The notes under the pieces are model-generated. The model worked only from the letters and a program-made list of their open reading frames with translations, had not been told where the DNA came from and did no database searches. Positions 27,923-36,253 of a DNA stretch of 64,000 bases are shown here, piece after piece (positions within the stretch are counted from its first letter, which is position 1; each line of letters starts with the position of its first letter). The translations under genes were made by a program, and so were the position numbers. Source of the stretch: JACKAQ01 sp020634975 [NCBI: Calditrichia bacterium] (GTDB lineage Bacteria > Calditrichota > Calditrichia > RBG-13-44-9); contig JACKAQ010000003.1 of assembly GCA_020634975.1 (NCBI GenBank), forward strand, positions 284,758 to 348,757. Direction: 5' to 3'.

Positions 27923-28919
27923 ACAGTTGGGTGCAGGATTTTTCGCGTTCGATTGCGGCAATGGCGGCAAATTCGGGGATCCATCCCGCATCCGTTTTGC
28001 TGAAATATTTGGTCAGATTTTCGGTGGTGACAACCACTGTCGGGGCTACATCGTGAACGACCACGGGCAGCCCGTTGAACACTTTCACCGCCTGATCGAT
28101 GCAGCGTAAACCCACCCATTCCGGGAACATAGCAGTGCTGGCTTTCCAACTGCCGCCGTTCATCAGCAAATCTTTATCCGCGTCGCCAGCCATGCCGAAA
28201 CCGACCAGCAGCAGGTTTTTGCTGTCGCATCCCATTTCCTCAACTGCGTGCAATCCGCCGTGGATCGATTCGTCATCCATTCCGAAAACGATGTTGATAT
28301 CCGGGCGTTTGGCGAATGCACTTTTAGCGAGATTTGCGGAAATATCCACCATCGCCTCGCCGTTGCCGCGTTCGACCAGTTCCGCATCCGGGATGATCGA
28401 TTTCAACCCGTCGAAAAATCCCTCGCTCCGTAGGAGGCACGGGCGCAAGGTTGGCAGCGCGATATCCAGCACTTTTGCCACGCCCCCGAGATACGATTTT
28501 GCATAATGCCCCGCAAATTTTCCGGCTTTTACACCGGCATCGTAATCACAAATTGCCACCATTGTGGTCATTCCCGGCACCGGATTGGCTTCCAGAACGA
28601 GCGGAATGTTTGCAGATGTTGCTTTTTCGATCACTTTTGCGATATCCGGCGATGACACCGGCGTCACAATCAGCACATCCACTTTCTCACCAATCAACTC
28701 GTCCATCGCGGCGAGTTCGGTTGCCAGCTCCATTTTCGCATCGCGAATCAGCACCTCGATGCCGTATTGCGCGGCACGGGCTTTCATCAAATCCATCACC
28801 ACTTTATACCATATGTGGAACGAATAATTAACAACGTATCCCACCTTTTTTGGTGGTTTGGCATTAACGAGCGGCAAATTTTTTAACCGCTTCTCGATCA
28901 GTTTTATTTTATCTGACAT
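27921..28919 (-). CDS. Sugar-binding periplasmic-binding-protein-like domain, without signal peptide
   Basis: The ATG at 28919 has AGGAG 5 bases upstream, so the start is well fixed. The product begins MSDKIKLIEKRLKNLPLVNA with no signal sequence or helix-turn-helix. The 332 residues form a type I periplasmic-binding fold like ribose/galactose-binding proteins: KKVGYVVNYSFHIWYKVVMD, VDVLIVTPVSSPD, DYDAGVKAGKFAGHYA and DINIVFGMDDESIHGG. No permease or ATPase gene is adjacent. Either it is a cytosolic sugar sensor or its secretion signal lies outside the annotated start. Confidence 0.8.
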   Translation of the reverse strand: MSDKIKLIEKRLKNLPLVNAKPPKKVGYVVNYSFHIWYKVVMDLMKARAAQYGIEVLIRDAKMELATELAAMDELIGEKVDVLIVTPVSSPDIAKVIEKATSANIPLVLEANPVPGMTTMVAICDYDAGVKAGKFAGHYAKSYLGGVAKVLDIALPTLRPCLLRSEGFFDGLKSIIPDAELVERGNGEAMVDISANLAKSAFAKRPDINIVFGMDDESIHGGLHAVEEMGCDSKNLLLVGFGMAGDADKDLLMNGGSWKASTAMFPEWVGLRCIDQAVKVFNGLPVVVHDVAPTVVVTTENLTKYFSKTDAGWIPEFAAIAAIEREKSCTQL

Positions 28920-28957
28920 TCTGGCTCCTGTTTAAAAGATAATGGACCAATTTTTTT

Positions 28958-28977
28958 AGGCGCTTCGTGAAGCGCCT
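28958..28977. repeat. GTAG-type palindrome (TTCGTGAA family)
   Basis: AGGCGCTTCG (28958-28967) mirrors TGAAGCGCCT (28968-28977), then CTACG. On the minus strand it follows the enolase stop after the GGATAAAGGATAAAGG tract. Same core as the palindromes at 27899 and 34429 but with a compensated C-G pair. Confidence 0.8.
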
Positions 28978-28989
28978 CTACGTTTTCCT

Positions 28990-30225
28990 TTATCCTTTAT
29001 CCTTAAATTGGTGTTTCCCAACCTGCGCGTAGTTGAAACCGGGAATCGTCATCGTCCAGCCCGGGCGACCGGGATCCTGATTGTAATGATAATGCCCTTC
29101 TTTTTTGAATGCTTCGGCGTATTTGGCAACTTTGTCCTCATCGAGCTCCACACCCAAACCGGGACCGGTCGGCACGGTCATATCGCCATTTTCACATTTG
29201 ATTTTACCACCTTTGATGATGTCGTCCACCACATGGTGATAGTGCGCATCTGCCGGAAATGCGAGATTTGGCAGCGACGCCGCCAGTTGCAGCATCGCCG
29301 CGAGCGAGATGCCCAGTTCGCCGCCGCTGTGCATCGAAACACCCAGCCCGAACACATCGCAAACGAATGCCGCTTTTCGCGCAGTAGTGATACCGCCCCA
29401 GAAATGCGGATCGATCAAAATCACATCCACTGCGTCCATTTTGATGCCCGGCGCCAACTGATCTGGATTAACCACGATGTGGTTGGTCGCCAACGGCATA
29501 AACGTTTGTTTTTTGACGCGCGCCATCGCGGCCATGCCCCATACCGGATCTTCAAAATATTCGATATCCAGCGGCTCAATCTGTTTGGCAACCCAAATGG
29601 CATCCTCCACCGACCAAACGCAATTGGGATCGACCCGGATTTTGTGGTGTGGAAAATGTGCCCGCAGCGCTTTGGTTACCTCAACATCGTGCGCGGGCGG
29701 GAAAACGCCACCTTTTAATTTCAGCGATGTGAAGCCATGCTCGTCCACCAGATTTTGGGCATGAACCACCATCTGTTCTGCGGTCTCCTCCCCACCCTTT
29801 CCGTCGCGTTCGTAGCGATAAAACAGGTAAGCAGCAAACGGAATTTTGTCGCGCACTTTCCCGCCGATGAGGTCGCAAACCGGACGTCCGGTGGCTTTTC
29901 CCATAATGTCCAGACAGGCAAATTCAATGGGCGCAAGTACCTGTAATTTAGAAGTATAGGCAGATAAAATCGGGTTGTTCACTTTCCAGCGGAGCATCTC
30001 CAAATTAAACGGATCGTGTCCGGCAAGCGTGGATTTCATACCCTCGATTTCCGCTTCCAGTGAGTTACCACCGCCGCCCACTTCTCCCAATCCGACAATA
30101 CCTTCATCGGTGAATACCTGCACAACAGTGCGCACAAATCGCCCCGGATGCGAGCCTGCCGCATGACGCAGCGGCGCTTCTAACGGCACGGATACAGTGG
30201 TCGCTTTGATATCAGTTATTTTCAT
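28990..30225 (-). CDS. Enolase-superfamily sugar-acid dehydratase (glucarate dehydratase-like)
   Basis: The 411-residue protein belongs to the mandelate racemase/muconate lactonising subgroup. The KxK base is in FTSLKLKGGVFP, metal ligands are the Asp in IRVDPNCVWS, the Glu in IEYFEDPVWG and the Asn in PLATNHIV, and the His base is in GVSMHSGGELG, the arrangement of glucarate and related dehydratases. The predicted reaction is removal of water from an aldaric or aldonic acid. It has a good AGGGGA site before the ATG. The stop codon lies in the GGATAAAGG tract, ending KDKG. The true substrate needs testing. Confidence 0.85.
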   Translation of the reverse strand: MKITDIKATTVSVPLEAPLRHAAGSHPGRFVRTVVQVFTDEGIVGLGEVGGGGNSLEAEIEGMKSTLAGHDPFNLEMLRWKVNNPILSAYTSKLQVLAPIEFACLDIMGKATGRPVCDLIGGKVRDKIPFAAYLFYRYERDGKGGEETAEQMVVHAQNLVDEHGFTSLKLKGGVFPPAHDVEVTKALRAHFPHHKIRVDPNCVWSVEDAIWVAKQIEPLDIEYFEDPVWGMAAMARVKKQTFMPLATNHIVVNPDQLAPGIKMDAVDVILIDPHFWGGITTARKAAFVCDVFGLGVSMHSGGELGISLAAMLQLAASLPNLAFPADAHYHHVVDDIIKGGKIKCENGDMTVPTGPGLGVELDEDKVAKYAEAFKKEGHYHYNQDPGRPGWTMTIPGFNYAQVGKHQFKDKG

Positions 30226-30242
30226 AAATTTCCCCTTCGGAG

Positions 30243-30317
30243 AAGGATAAAGGATAAGTGATAAAGGATAAAGTTACATTTTTCAGTTTATCCTTTATCC
30301 TTCACCCTTTATCCTTA
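30243..30317. repeat. Purine-rich inverted repeat, two 30-base arms
   Basis: AAGGATAAAGG and GATAAAGGATAAA on the left pair with TTTATCCTTTATC and CCTTTATCCTT on the right; only six central bases per arm fail to match. Loop is about 13 bases. It fills the gap between the enolase start and the DUF4185-like stop, and the stop codon TAA abuts the GGATAAAGG tract. Confidence 0.75.
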
Positions 30318-31400
30318 TATCAACGTTATTTCCAACAAGTGTGGATAATATTCCTCAAATTCAACATAAGTGACGTAAATAATGCGCCCGTTTTCCCGGC
30401 TCAGCGAGGGATGCGCTTTGGCTGCGTAAACCAGTGGCGGATATGGCAACGGCGTTTGGCGAACCGGTGTAATTTGAGTAATTTCAACAGGTTCGCTCCA
30501 CGGTCCCCACGGTTGCGGTGCTGTTCGGGCGACGATTTTTCCGGTGATATTCAGCGAATGCACCGCGAGATAGCAACCGAGATATTCGTTCCAGTTTACC
30601 GATTGCTCATTCGGCGGACCGTCGAAAACCGGTACGGCGTCATCCACATTTTTGCGCCAGCGATTGTCACCGGCGAAAAATTCGTAGCTGTCGCGATCTT
30701 CGAGCGCAGCCACCGGCACACGCGCGAGATGCGATTGCTGAACAAACTGGGCATCCATTTTCACGCCGTAGAGATAAATCCAATGTTTATCGGCACTTAA
30801 CAGCGCGGCAGAGCCGAACTGCGGGTCTTTTTTTCGCCAAAATAAATCCGAACCGTTGTGATAAACACGCTCAAATTTCCACTCGCCGACGGTGCCGACC
30901 GCCATTCCCGATCCCAAAATATCAAAATTCACCGGGAACGGGCCGTCGTTGAGCATCTCTACTTTCACGAAAAAAAGATAGATTTTCTCGCCGATGGCAA
31001 TGCCGTGCATGCACCACACCCGGATTTCATCATGATGTTCGTCCGGTAGCAGCGGAATCAACGTGCGGATTTCGCCGTCATCATCGAGAATATATTTGAA
31101 ATCGCGCAGCCCGTTGCGGGCATCATGATTGTCGATCAGCAACCCGCAATTGTTGACCATCCGGCGAATGCTACCGCGACCGCTCATGTCTTTCGGTCCG
31201 ACCGGCTGCCCGCCGGGATACCAGATACTTTCGCCGGGAACGCGGCTGCCGATGAGCGTATCGCCGAAAAAAAACAGCGTTTGCCCGTTGTTCAGCGGAA
31301 TGGAATATGCGCCGTCCTGCCCGACCATTTGGTGCGGATTGTCGGTCAGTTGCGGTCCTAAATCGCGAATGCTTGCTATTTTTACAGCCGGTGATGTCAT
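30315..31400 (-). CDS. DUF4185-like beta-propeller protein, cytosolic form
   Basis: The 361-residue protein has no signal peptide. It has the opening VGQDGAYSIPLNNGQTLFFF and GDTLIGSRVPGE seen in DUF4185/DUF5005 sugar-hydrolase-like propellers, then VYLFF- and YLYG-type blades and VYAAKAHPSLS near the end. The same opening (GSDGIYSIPL, FSDTFIGDV) and the VYNAKAHPHLS ending occur in the lipoprotein at 37635-39563, so they are homologues in different compartments. A glycosidase or lyase function is inferred only. Its start has a weak ribosome site. Confidence 0.7.
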   Translation of the reverse strand: MTSPAVKIASIRDLGPQLTDNPHQMVGQDGAYSIPLNNGQTLFFFGDTLIGSRVPGESIWYPGGQPVGPKDMSGRGSIRRMVNNCGLLIDNHDARNGLRDFKYILDDDGEIRTLIPLLPDEHHDEIRVWCMHGIAIGEKIYLFFVKVEMLNDGPFPVNFDILGSGMAVGTVGEWKFERVYHNGSDLFWRKKDPQFGSAALLSADKHWIYLYGVKMDAQFVQQSHLARVPVAALEDRDSYEFFAGDNRWRKNVDDAVPVFDGPPNEQSVNWNEYLGCYLAVHSLNITGKIVARTAPQPWGPWSEPVEITQITPVRQTPLPYPPLVYAAKAHPSLSRENGRIIYVTYVEFEEYYPHLLEITLI

Positions 31401-31431
31401 GATTTTGTGCCGGTAATTTTACAGATTATCC

Positions 31432-31450
31432 GGCGCGTCAATGCCGCGCC
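31432..31450. repeat. GTAG-type palindrome (GGCGCG variant)
   Basis: GGCGCG (31432-31437) pairs with CGCGCC (31445-31450) around a 7-base TCAATGC loop, then GTTACA. It lies between the SDR stop and the DUF4185-like start. Compared with the copies at 19278, 34459 and 40640 the central base pair has changed on both arms. Confidence 0.65.
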
Positions 31451-31460
31451 GTTACATGTC

Positions 31461-32240
31461 CTAAAAAAAGGTGGAGAGCAAACCGCCATCGATCAAATAT
31501 GCCGAGCCGGTGATGAACGGCGCGCGATCGCTCGCCAAAAACAGTACGAGTTCCGCCACTTCTTCGGGTCGTCCAACGCGCCCGACCGGATGGAATTTGC
31601 CCCATTCTTTGATGAGGTCGTCCGGGCTTTTTTCGGGCGTGGCGAGATCGTTGGCGGCAAAACGGAGCATCGGCGTATCAACTGAGCCGGGGCAAATCGC
31701 GTTGCAGCGAATGTTATCTTTGGCAAAATCCACCGCGATGCTGCGGGTCAGTGCCAAAATGCCCGCTTTCGATGTAGTGTATGGCGCAACGTTCGGCTGG
31801 CAGGCAAAACTCTGCACAGACGCCGTGTTGATAATCGCACCGCCGCCGCGTTTTTTCATTTCCGGGATGCAGTATTTGGCGCAAAGAAATACAGATTTCA
31901 GATTCACGCCCAACACAAAATCCCATTCTTCTTCGGGCGTGCTGACCACGTTGCCGTAATGCTGGATGCCGGCATTGTTGTGCAAAATATCGATTCCGCC
32001 GAATGCCTTTACCGCAGCCTGCGGAATGTTCTGCACATCGGCAGCTTTGGCAACATCGGCTTTCACGAAAACGGCGTTACCGCCGGAAGATTCGATTTCC
32101 GAAACCACCGCTTTTCCGGCAGAATCATCCAGATCGACAACGACAACGGATGCACCTTTTTCAGCAAACAGTGTTGCTGTTGCCCTGCCGATCCCCTTCC
32201 CCGCTCCGGTTACAACCGCAACTTTGTTTTGGAATTCCAT
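31461..32240 (-). CDS. Short-chain dehydrogenase/reductase
   Basis: The 259-residue NAD(P)-dependent SDR has TGAGKGIG (cofactor loop), VVDLDD (an Asp after strand 2, pointing to NAD), NNAGI, the Ser in NTASVQ and the YTTSK catalytic pair. C-terminal GSAYLIDGGLL is typical of classical SDRs. It is likely to oxidise or reduce a sugar or sugar acid, since it sits between an ABC importer cluster and an enolase-type dehydratase. It has a moderate AAGG site before the ATG. Confidence 0.85.
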   Translation of the reverse strand: MEFQNKVAVVTGAGKGIGRATATLFAEKGASVVVVDLDDSAGKAVVSEIESSGGNAVFVKADVAKAADVQNIPQAAVKAFGGIDILHNNAGIQHYGNVVSTPEEEWDFVLGVNLKSVFLCAKYCIPEMKKRGGGAIINTASVQSFACQPNVAPYTTSKAGILALTRSIAVDFAKDNIRCNAICPGSVDTPMLRFAANDLATPEKSPDDLIKEWGKFHPVGRVGRPEEVAELVLFLASDRAPFITGSAYLIDGGLLSTFF

Positions 32241-32349
32241 GATTTACCTTGATTTTCACCAGTTTAAAAGCAGGCATCCGGCTGAGTGATTCAACCGGAC
32301 ACCCGCCAATTTCAATCTTTTTCAGAGAAACACAACGTCAATAAAACGA

Positions 32350-33213
32350 TTAGCGAACCAGCATCATTTTGCGGGTTTCAGAATAATTCCCAGCAGTCAG
32401 GCGATAGACGTAAACACCGCTGGTGAGATTCGTCGCATCGAAATTCACTTCGTAGCTGCCGGCTTCTTTTGTGCCTTTCACCAATTGCGCAACTTCTTTT
32501 CCGCTCACATCGAACACAGTCAATTTCACATCGCTGCTGGTTTTTACGGAATAGCGAATGGTGGTCGATGGGTTGAACGGATTCGGATAGTTTTGTTCGA
32601 GCGCGAAATCTGTCAATTGCGGGCGATCGTCTTCGATGCCAACTGTCCCGACAGTCAGTGAATTTCCAAGGCTGATATCCGTTTCCGTCGGGCTACCGAA
32701 ATTGTAATCTGCGGTCGATGTGAAATACCCGAGATCGTATTGTCCGGCAGCACCTGCGGTCATATTTACCGTAACCGATACATAATTGGTGTCCGTTCCG
32801 ATCCAGTTTTGCAATGGTCCTTGATACACATACCAATCCATACCTGCCGGCGGCGGATAGTAGGTCATCAACGAATCATACCAGTGATCTGTGCCTGCAC
32901 CCGGTTGAATATCTACACTGTCCGGATGGAGAAAATCCATAAATTCCGGACCGTAATCCCCATCGTATTCGATGCTGTTTACGGTGAAATCCGTCGGGAT
33001 TAAGAGCGCAACCAAACCGGCAGACGGACCGCCACCGGGGCAACCGCAACCGGTTTCATCCAATGCAACTTCGATCGTCGCTTCAAAAGTTGCACCCGGG
33101 AGGACACTTGAGGGTTGAATAATTTGCAGGATGTCGAGACATCCGCTGACCAGAAAAAGCAATGCGACCAGAGTTGCCGGTACGGCAAATTTCTTTAACG
33201 TTTGTCGCTGCAT
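32350..33213 (-). CDS. Lipoprotein with C-terminal sorting domain
   Basis: The 287-residue protein begins MQRQTLKKFAVPATLVALLF and has a lipobox ending VSGC near residue 25. The following region (about 25-190: IIQPSSVLPGATFEATIEVA, then LVALLIPTDF) is homologous to the N-terminal domain of the lipoprotein at 37635-39563, which has FIDQPATVLPGDQLTV and LLLPDDW. It ends in a PNPFNPSTTIRY sorting domain closing VYRLTAGNYSETRKMMLVR. Lipoprotein plus sorting domain suggests surface exposure. AGGAGT precedes the ATG. Confidence 0.8.
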   Translation of the reverse strand: MQRQTLKKFAVPATLVALLFLVSGCLDILQIIQPSSVLPGATFEATIEVALDETGCGCPGGGPSAGLVALLIPTDFTVNSIEYDGDYGPEFMDFLHPDSVDIQPGAGTDHWYDSLMTYYPPPAGMDWYVYQGPLQNWIGTDTNYVSVTVNMTAGAAGQYDLGYFTSTADYNFGSPTETDISLGNSLTVGTVGIEDDRPQLTDFALEQNYPNPFNPSTTIRYSVKTSSDVKLTVFDVSGKEVAQLVKGTKEAGSYEVNFDATNLTSGVYVYRLTAGNYSETRKMMLVR

Positions 33214-33289
33214 ACTGGACTCCTTTCTGTTAGATTGAGTATTGTTTTGTGTGACCGATACAATTTATATTTAAATAATAAACAATAAG

Positions 33290-34363
33290 TTACGAAACTT
33301 TTCCATTTATTGAAACATGGTTCACTTCTGATAAGCCGGTGTAAATTGCCGCAGTCATCGAAGCGCTGATTTGCCCGTTCGGCGGCAGCACCAAATGCGT
33401 TTTTTGTTTGACGACATCCGACAAACCCGACGTCGGCAAACTCGTCCACGGCTCCAGCCCGATGTTGTAAGTGTTGCTGAACCACGGATACCCCTGCCCA
33501 CCGTTGAACACCTGCCAATACCACAAATAGCGGAACACATCGCCCGTCCAGCGAAGCGCGAATCCGACCTGTTTTTGGGTGTGGGTAAGTGCGAACCACG
33601 GTTCTTTCAAATCCAGAAAATAAGTCATGTCTTCCGATTTGCGGGATTTTGGGGGAATCACGCGGAAATCCTCATCTTTGCCATCGCGATTTTTGGCGAA
33701 CGGAAACGGGTATTTTTTCGCCGGATGGAAGCGGTGATTTTTGGAATATTCCACCGGATGAATGTAGATTTCCGATGCCGGCGTATCGATGCGGCAATGT
33801 TCATCCAGAAACGGTTCGCCGAAAGTAAGGTGATGTCCCCACATAAAATCCAGTTTTTCCGGGCATTCGTTGAACAGTTTTTCTTCGATGAACAGCGCCG
33901 GATTGCCGCGTTTCAGCGTGAGTGTTTTTTCCACCCGAACCGGCGTGCGAATGGCGCGAACGGAAAATTTGCAACTGATTTCCTCTGGCGAATCGTTGAG
34001 AATTTCGCAGCGCCAGGGCAGGTTGCAAACCTCGCCGTGCTGACCGTACGGAATGCCGTTGTGCACATTCGCCGGTCCGCCGGACGGCAGAATTTCCTGC
34101 CAGCAGCCTTCGTAAAAATCCATAAACGGACCGTTTTCTGTGGCGTTTGTGGGCAGTCCGCGATTGGGATTGCGCAGTTCGCCGGGTCGTCGCCACATAA
34201 AATCGATGTCCAGCGGTTTATACAAAAATTCGTAAATGTCGCTGCCTTTGTCCGCCAAAATAGTGATGCGCAACAGCTCGTTTTCCATCACAACGGTTTT
34301 CATGCCTTTCAATTGCCAGTCATCGGAAATGCGGCAGCCGTAATTTCGATTGGGGTGTGTCAT
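33290..34363 (-). CDS. DUF4432-family aldose-1-epimerase-like protein
   Basis: The 357-residue cytosolic protein has the galactose-mutarotase superfamily fold in the DUF4432 version. ENELLRITILADKGSDIYEF and DIDFMWRRPGELRNP form the N-terminal strands, followed by FYEGCWQEILPSGGP and YGQHGEVCNLPW. The HHLTFGEPFLDEHCRI histidine region follows and the end is NIGLEPWTSLP. Sugar mutarotation or epimerisation in the imported-glycan pathway is inferred. It is encoded downstream of the ABC permeases. Confidence 0.8.
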   Translation of the reverse strand: MTHPNRNYGCRISDDWQLKGMKTVVMENELLRITILADKGSDIYEFLYKPLDIDFMWRRPGELRNPNRGLPTNATENGPFMDFYEGCWQEILPSGGPANVHNGIPYGQHGEVCNLPWRCEILNDSPEEISCKFSVRAIRTPVRVEKTLTLKRGNPALFIEEKLFNECPEKLDFMWGHHLTFGEPFLDEHCRIDTPASEIYIHPVEYSKNHRFHPAKKYPFPFAKNRDGKDEDFRVIPPKSRKSEDMTYFLDLKEPWFALTHTQKQVGFALRWTGDVFRYLWYWQVFNGGQGYPWFSNTYNIGLEPWTSLPTSGLSDVVKQKTHLVLPPNGQISASMTAAIYTGLSEVNHVSINGKVS

Positions 34364-34428
34364 TTTTTTGTCCTGTTTTGGTGATTCAAAACCGCGAAAT
34401 TTTTGTTTTTTTTGTTCTTTTCATTTTT

Positions 34429-34477
34429 GGCGTTTCGTGAAACGCCGCTACATTTTTTGGCACGTCACCGCCGTGCT
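34429..34477. repeat. Two GTAG-type palindromes in tandem
   Basis: GGCGTTTCG/TGAAACGCC (34429-34446, then GCTACA) is followed 12 bases later by GGCACG-TCACCGC-CGTGCT (34459-34477, then CCTAC). The first belongs to the TTCGTGAA family, the second to the GGCACG family. They lie just after the purine tract that holds the permease stop, on the minus strand. Confidence 0.8.
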
Positions 34478-34504
34478 CCTACTTTATCCTTTTTCCTTTA
34501 CCCT

Positions 34505-35293
34505 TTATCCTTTAATACCACTGGTTGTGAATGCCTGAATAAAATATTTTTGGAAGAAAAAGAAAATCAGGATGACCGGCACCATCATCAAAACCGATGC
34601 GGCCATCAGCAATCCCCATTCATTTTGGTGCTGTCCGGTGAACATCGCCAAACCGAGCGCCAGCGTGCCCTTCATTTGGTCGGACAGATAAATCAGCGGT
34701 CCCAAAAAGTCGTTCCAGCTAAACAGAAATGTTAATATTGCGACCGTTGCGAGCGCCGGTTTTGCCAGCGGCAACACGATATTCCAATAGATGCGAAACT
34801 CTGAACAACCGTCGATTCGCGCCGCATCGAACAGCGAATTGGGAATCGTGAGAAAAAATTGCCGCAGCAAAAATATGTTGAACGCGCCGCCGCCCAAAAA
34901 TGCCGGTACCGTCAGTGGCTTGAAAGTGTTCAGCCAGCCGAGATCTTTGAACATCACGAACACAGGAATCATGGTCACCTGCATCGGCAGCATCATGGTT
35001 GTGAGCACAAAATAGAACAGCAGATCGCGACCGGGCCAGCGCAGGCAGGCAAAGGCATACGCGACCAGTGAACTGGAAAGTACTGTGCCGATAATCGCCA
35101 CCACCGTGATGAATGTGGAATTGAGAAAATAGGTCAAAAAGGGCATCCGGCGAAACACTTCGGCGTAATTTTCCCAATGCGGTGACGACGGGATGAACTC
35201 CGGCGGGATCGCGAAAATCTGCTCATTGCCTTTCAGCGAAGTGGAAACCACCCACATGAATGGCAGAATGAGTATCGCCCCGCAGATCGCCAA
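34505..35293 (-). CDS. ABC sugar transporter permease (MalG type)
   Basis: The 262-residue product has six membrane helices and the BPD-transport EAA loop (DAARIDGCSEFRIYWNIVLP). It resembles MalG/LacG. No ATG or GTG is available: a TTG at 35293 starts MAICGAILILPFMWVV, cutting the expected basic N-terminus. An ATC at 35323, with GGAG 5 bases upstream, would restore LKKTGTYIALAI. The stop TAA lies in the GGATAAAGG tract. It follows the MalF-like gene with the downstream stop just before the start region. Confidence 0.87.
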   Translation of the reverse strand: MAICGAILILPFMWVVSTSLKGNEQIFAIPPEFIPSSPHWENYAEVFRRMPFLTYFLNSTFITVVAIIGTVLSSSLVAYAFACLRWPGRDLLFYFVLTTMMLPMQVTMIPVFVMFKDLGWLNTFKPLTVPAFLGGGAFNIFLLRQFFLTIPNSLFDAARIDGCSEFRIYWNIVLPLAKPALATVAILTFLFSWNDFLGPLIYLSDQMKGTLALGLAMFTGQHQNEWGLLMAASVLMMVPVILIFFFFQKYFIQAFTTSGIKG

Positions 35294-35335
35294 TGCGATG
35301 TATGTTCCTGTTTTTTTTAAGATAACAGCTCCAAT

Positions 35336-36250
35336 CTATTTGCCATCATAGTGCACCCACAGCTTGCCGAGCCGGAATTGCAGCAGCGTGATCAGCAGTG
35401 TAATCACCAGCAAAATCCAGGCGAGCGCAGATGCGTAGCCCATCGCAAAATCGTCAAATGCTTTGTAATAGAGATACAAATTGTAAAACAGCGTCGAGTT
35501 GAGCGGACCGCCTTTGGTCATCACATATGCCTCGGTGAACACTTGCAGCGATACAATCACATCGAGAATTGTCCACAGAAAAATGACCGGCGAAAGCATC
35601 GGCACCGTAACAAACCGAAATTTGTGCCACCAACTGCCGCCGTCGATTTCCACACTTTCATACAGCGCTTTGGGGATACTTTGCAGCGCCGCCAGAAAAA
35701 CCAGCATCCGCCCGCCGCCGATGGACCACATGCTCATTAGCACCATCGCCGGTTTGGACCATTCCGTGCTTTGCAGCCAGAGCGGTCCGGGAATCCCGAA
35801 AAACGCCAGCACAATATTCACCAATCCGTAATTGGGATGGAGCATCCACATCCACAATACCGACAGCGAAACGCCGGTGACAATCGACGGCACGAAATAC
35901 GCCGTTCGGAAAAAGCGAATCCCGCGCACGGATTGGTTGACCATCACTGCCAGCAGCAGCGATCCCAAAATACCCAGCGGCGTACGCAGCGCCGTGTAAA
36001 ACAGCGTATTCCAGATCGATTGCCAAAAATACGGATCATGAAACAGCAATTCGTTGTAATTTGCCATCCCGATGTATTGCGGCACGCGCAGCACGTCGTA
36101 ATGGCAAAGGCTGTAATACAGCGACATACCCATCGGATACAGCCCGAATGCGATAAACCCGATCACCCACGGCGAAATAAAGGCATACGCCAGCAACGCC
36201 TGTTTGCGCTGCAACGGATTTTTGAATGTTTGGGTAAAGGAGTTTTGCAT
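35336..36250 (-). CDS. ABC sugar transporter permease (MalF/UgpA type)
   Basis: The 304-residue inner-membrane protein has six helices and a leading MQNSFTQTFKNPLQRKQALL. The conserved EAA loop reads ESVEIDGGSWWHKFRFVTVP, and LGSLLLAVMVNQSVRGIRFF is a typical helix 2-3 region. It starts 3 bases after the binding-protein gene (TAATAAATG) and precedes the second permease, the standard binding protein-MalF-MalG order. No ATPase gene is nearby, so a shared MalK-type ATPase must be elsewhere. Confidence 0.92.
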   Translation of the reverse strand: MQNSFTQTFKNPLQRKQALLAYAFISPWVIGFIAFGLYPMGMSLYYSLCHYDVLRVPQYIGMANYNELLFHDPYFWQSIWNTLFYTALRTPLGILGSLLLAVMVNQSVRGIRFFRTAYFVPSIVTGVSLSVLWMWMLHPNYGLVNIVLAFFGIPGPLWLQSTEWSKPAMVLMSMWSIGGGRMLVFLAALQSIPKALYESVEIDGGSWWHKFRFVTVPMLSPVIFLWTILDVIVSLQVFTEAYVMTKGGPLNSTLFYNLYLYYKAFDDFAMGYASALAWILLVITLLITLLQFRLGKLWVHYDGK

Positions 36251-36253
36251 TTA

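Noticed and set aside
33371-34384. A 337-codon plus-strand frame opposite the DUF4432 gene
   Set aside because: Antisense shadow with no independent support.
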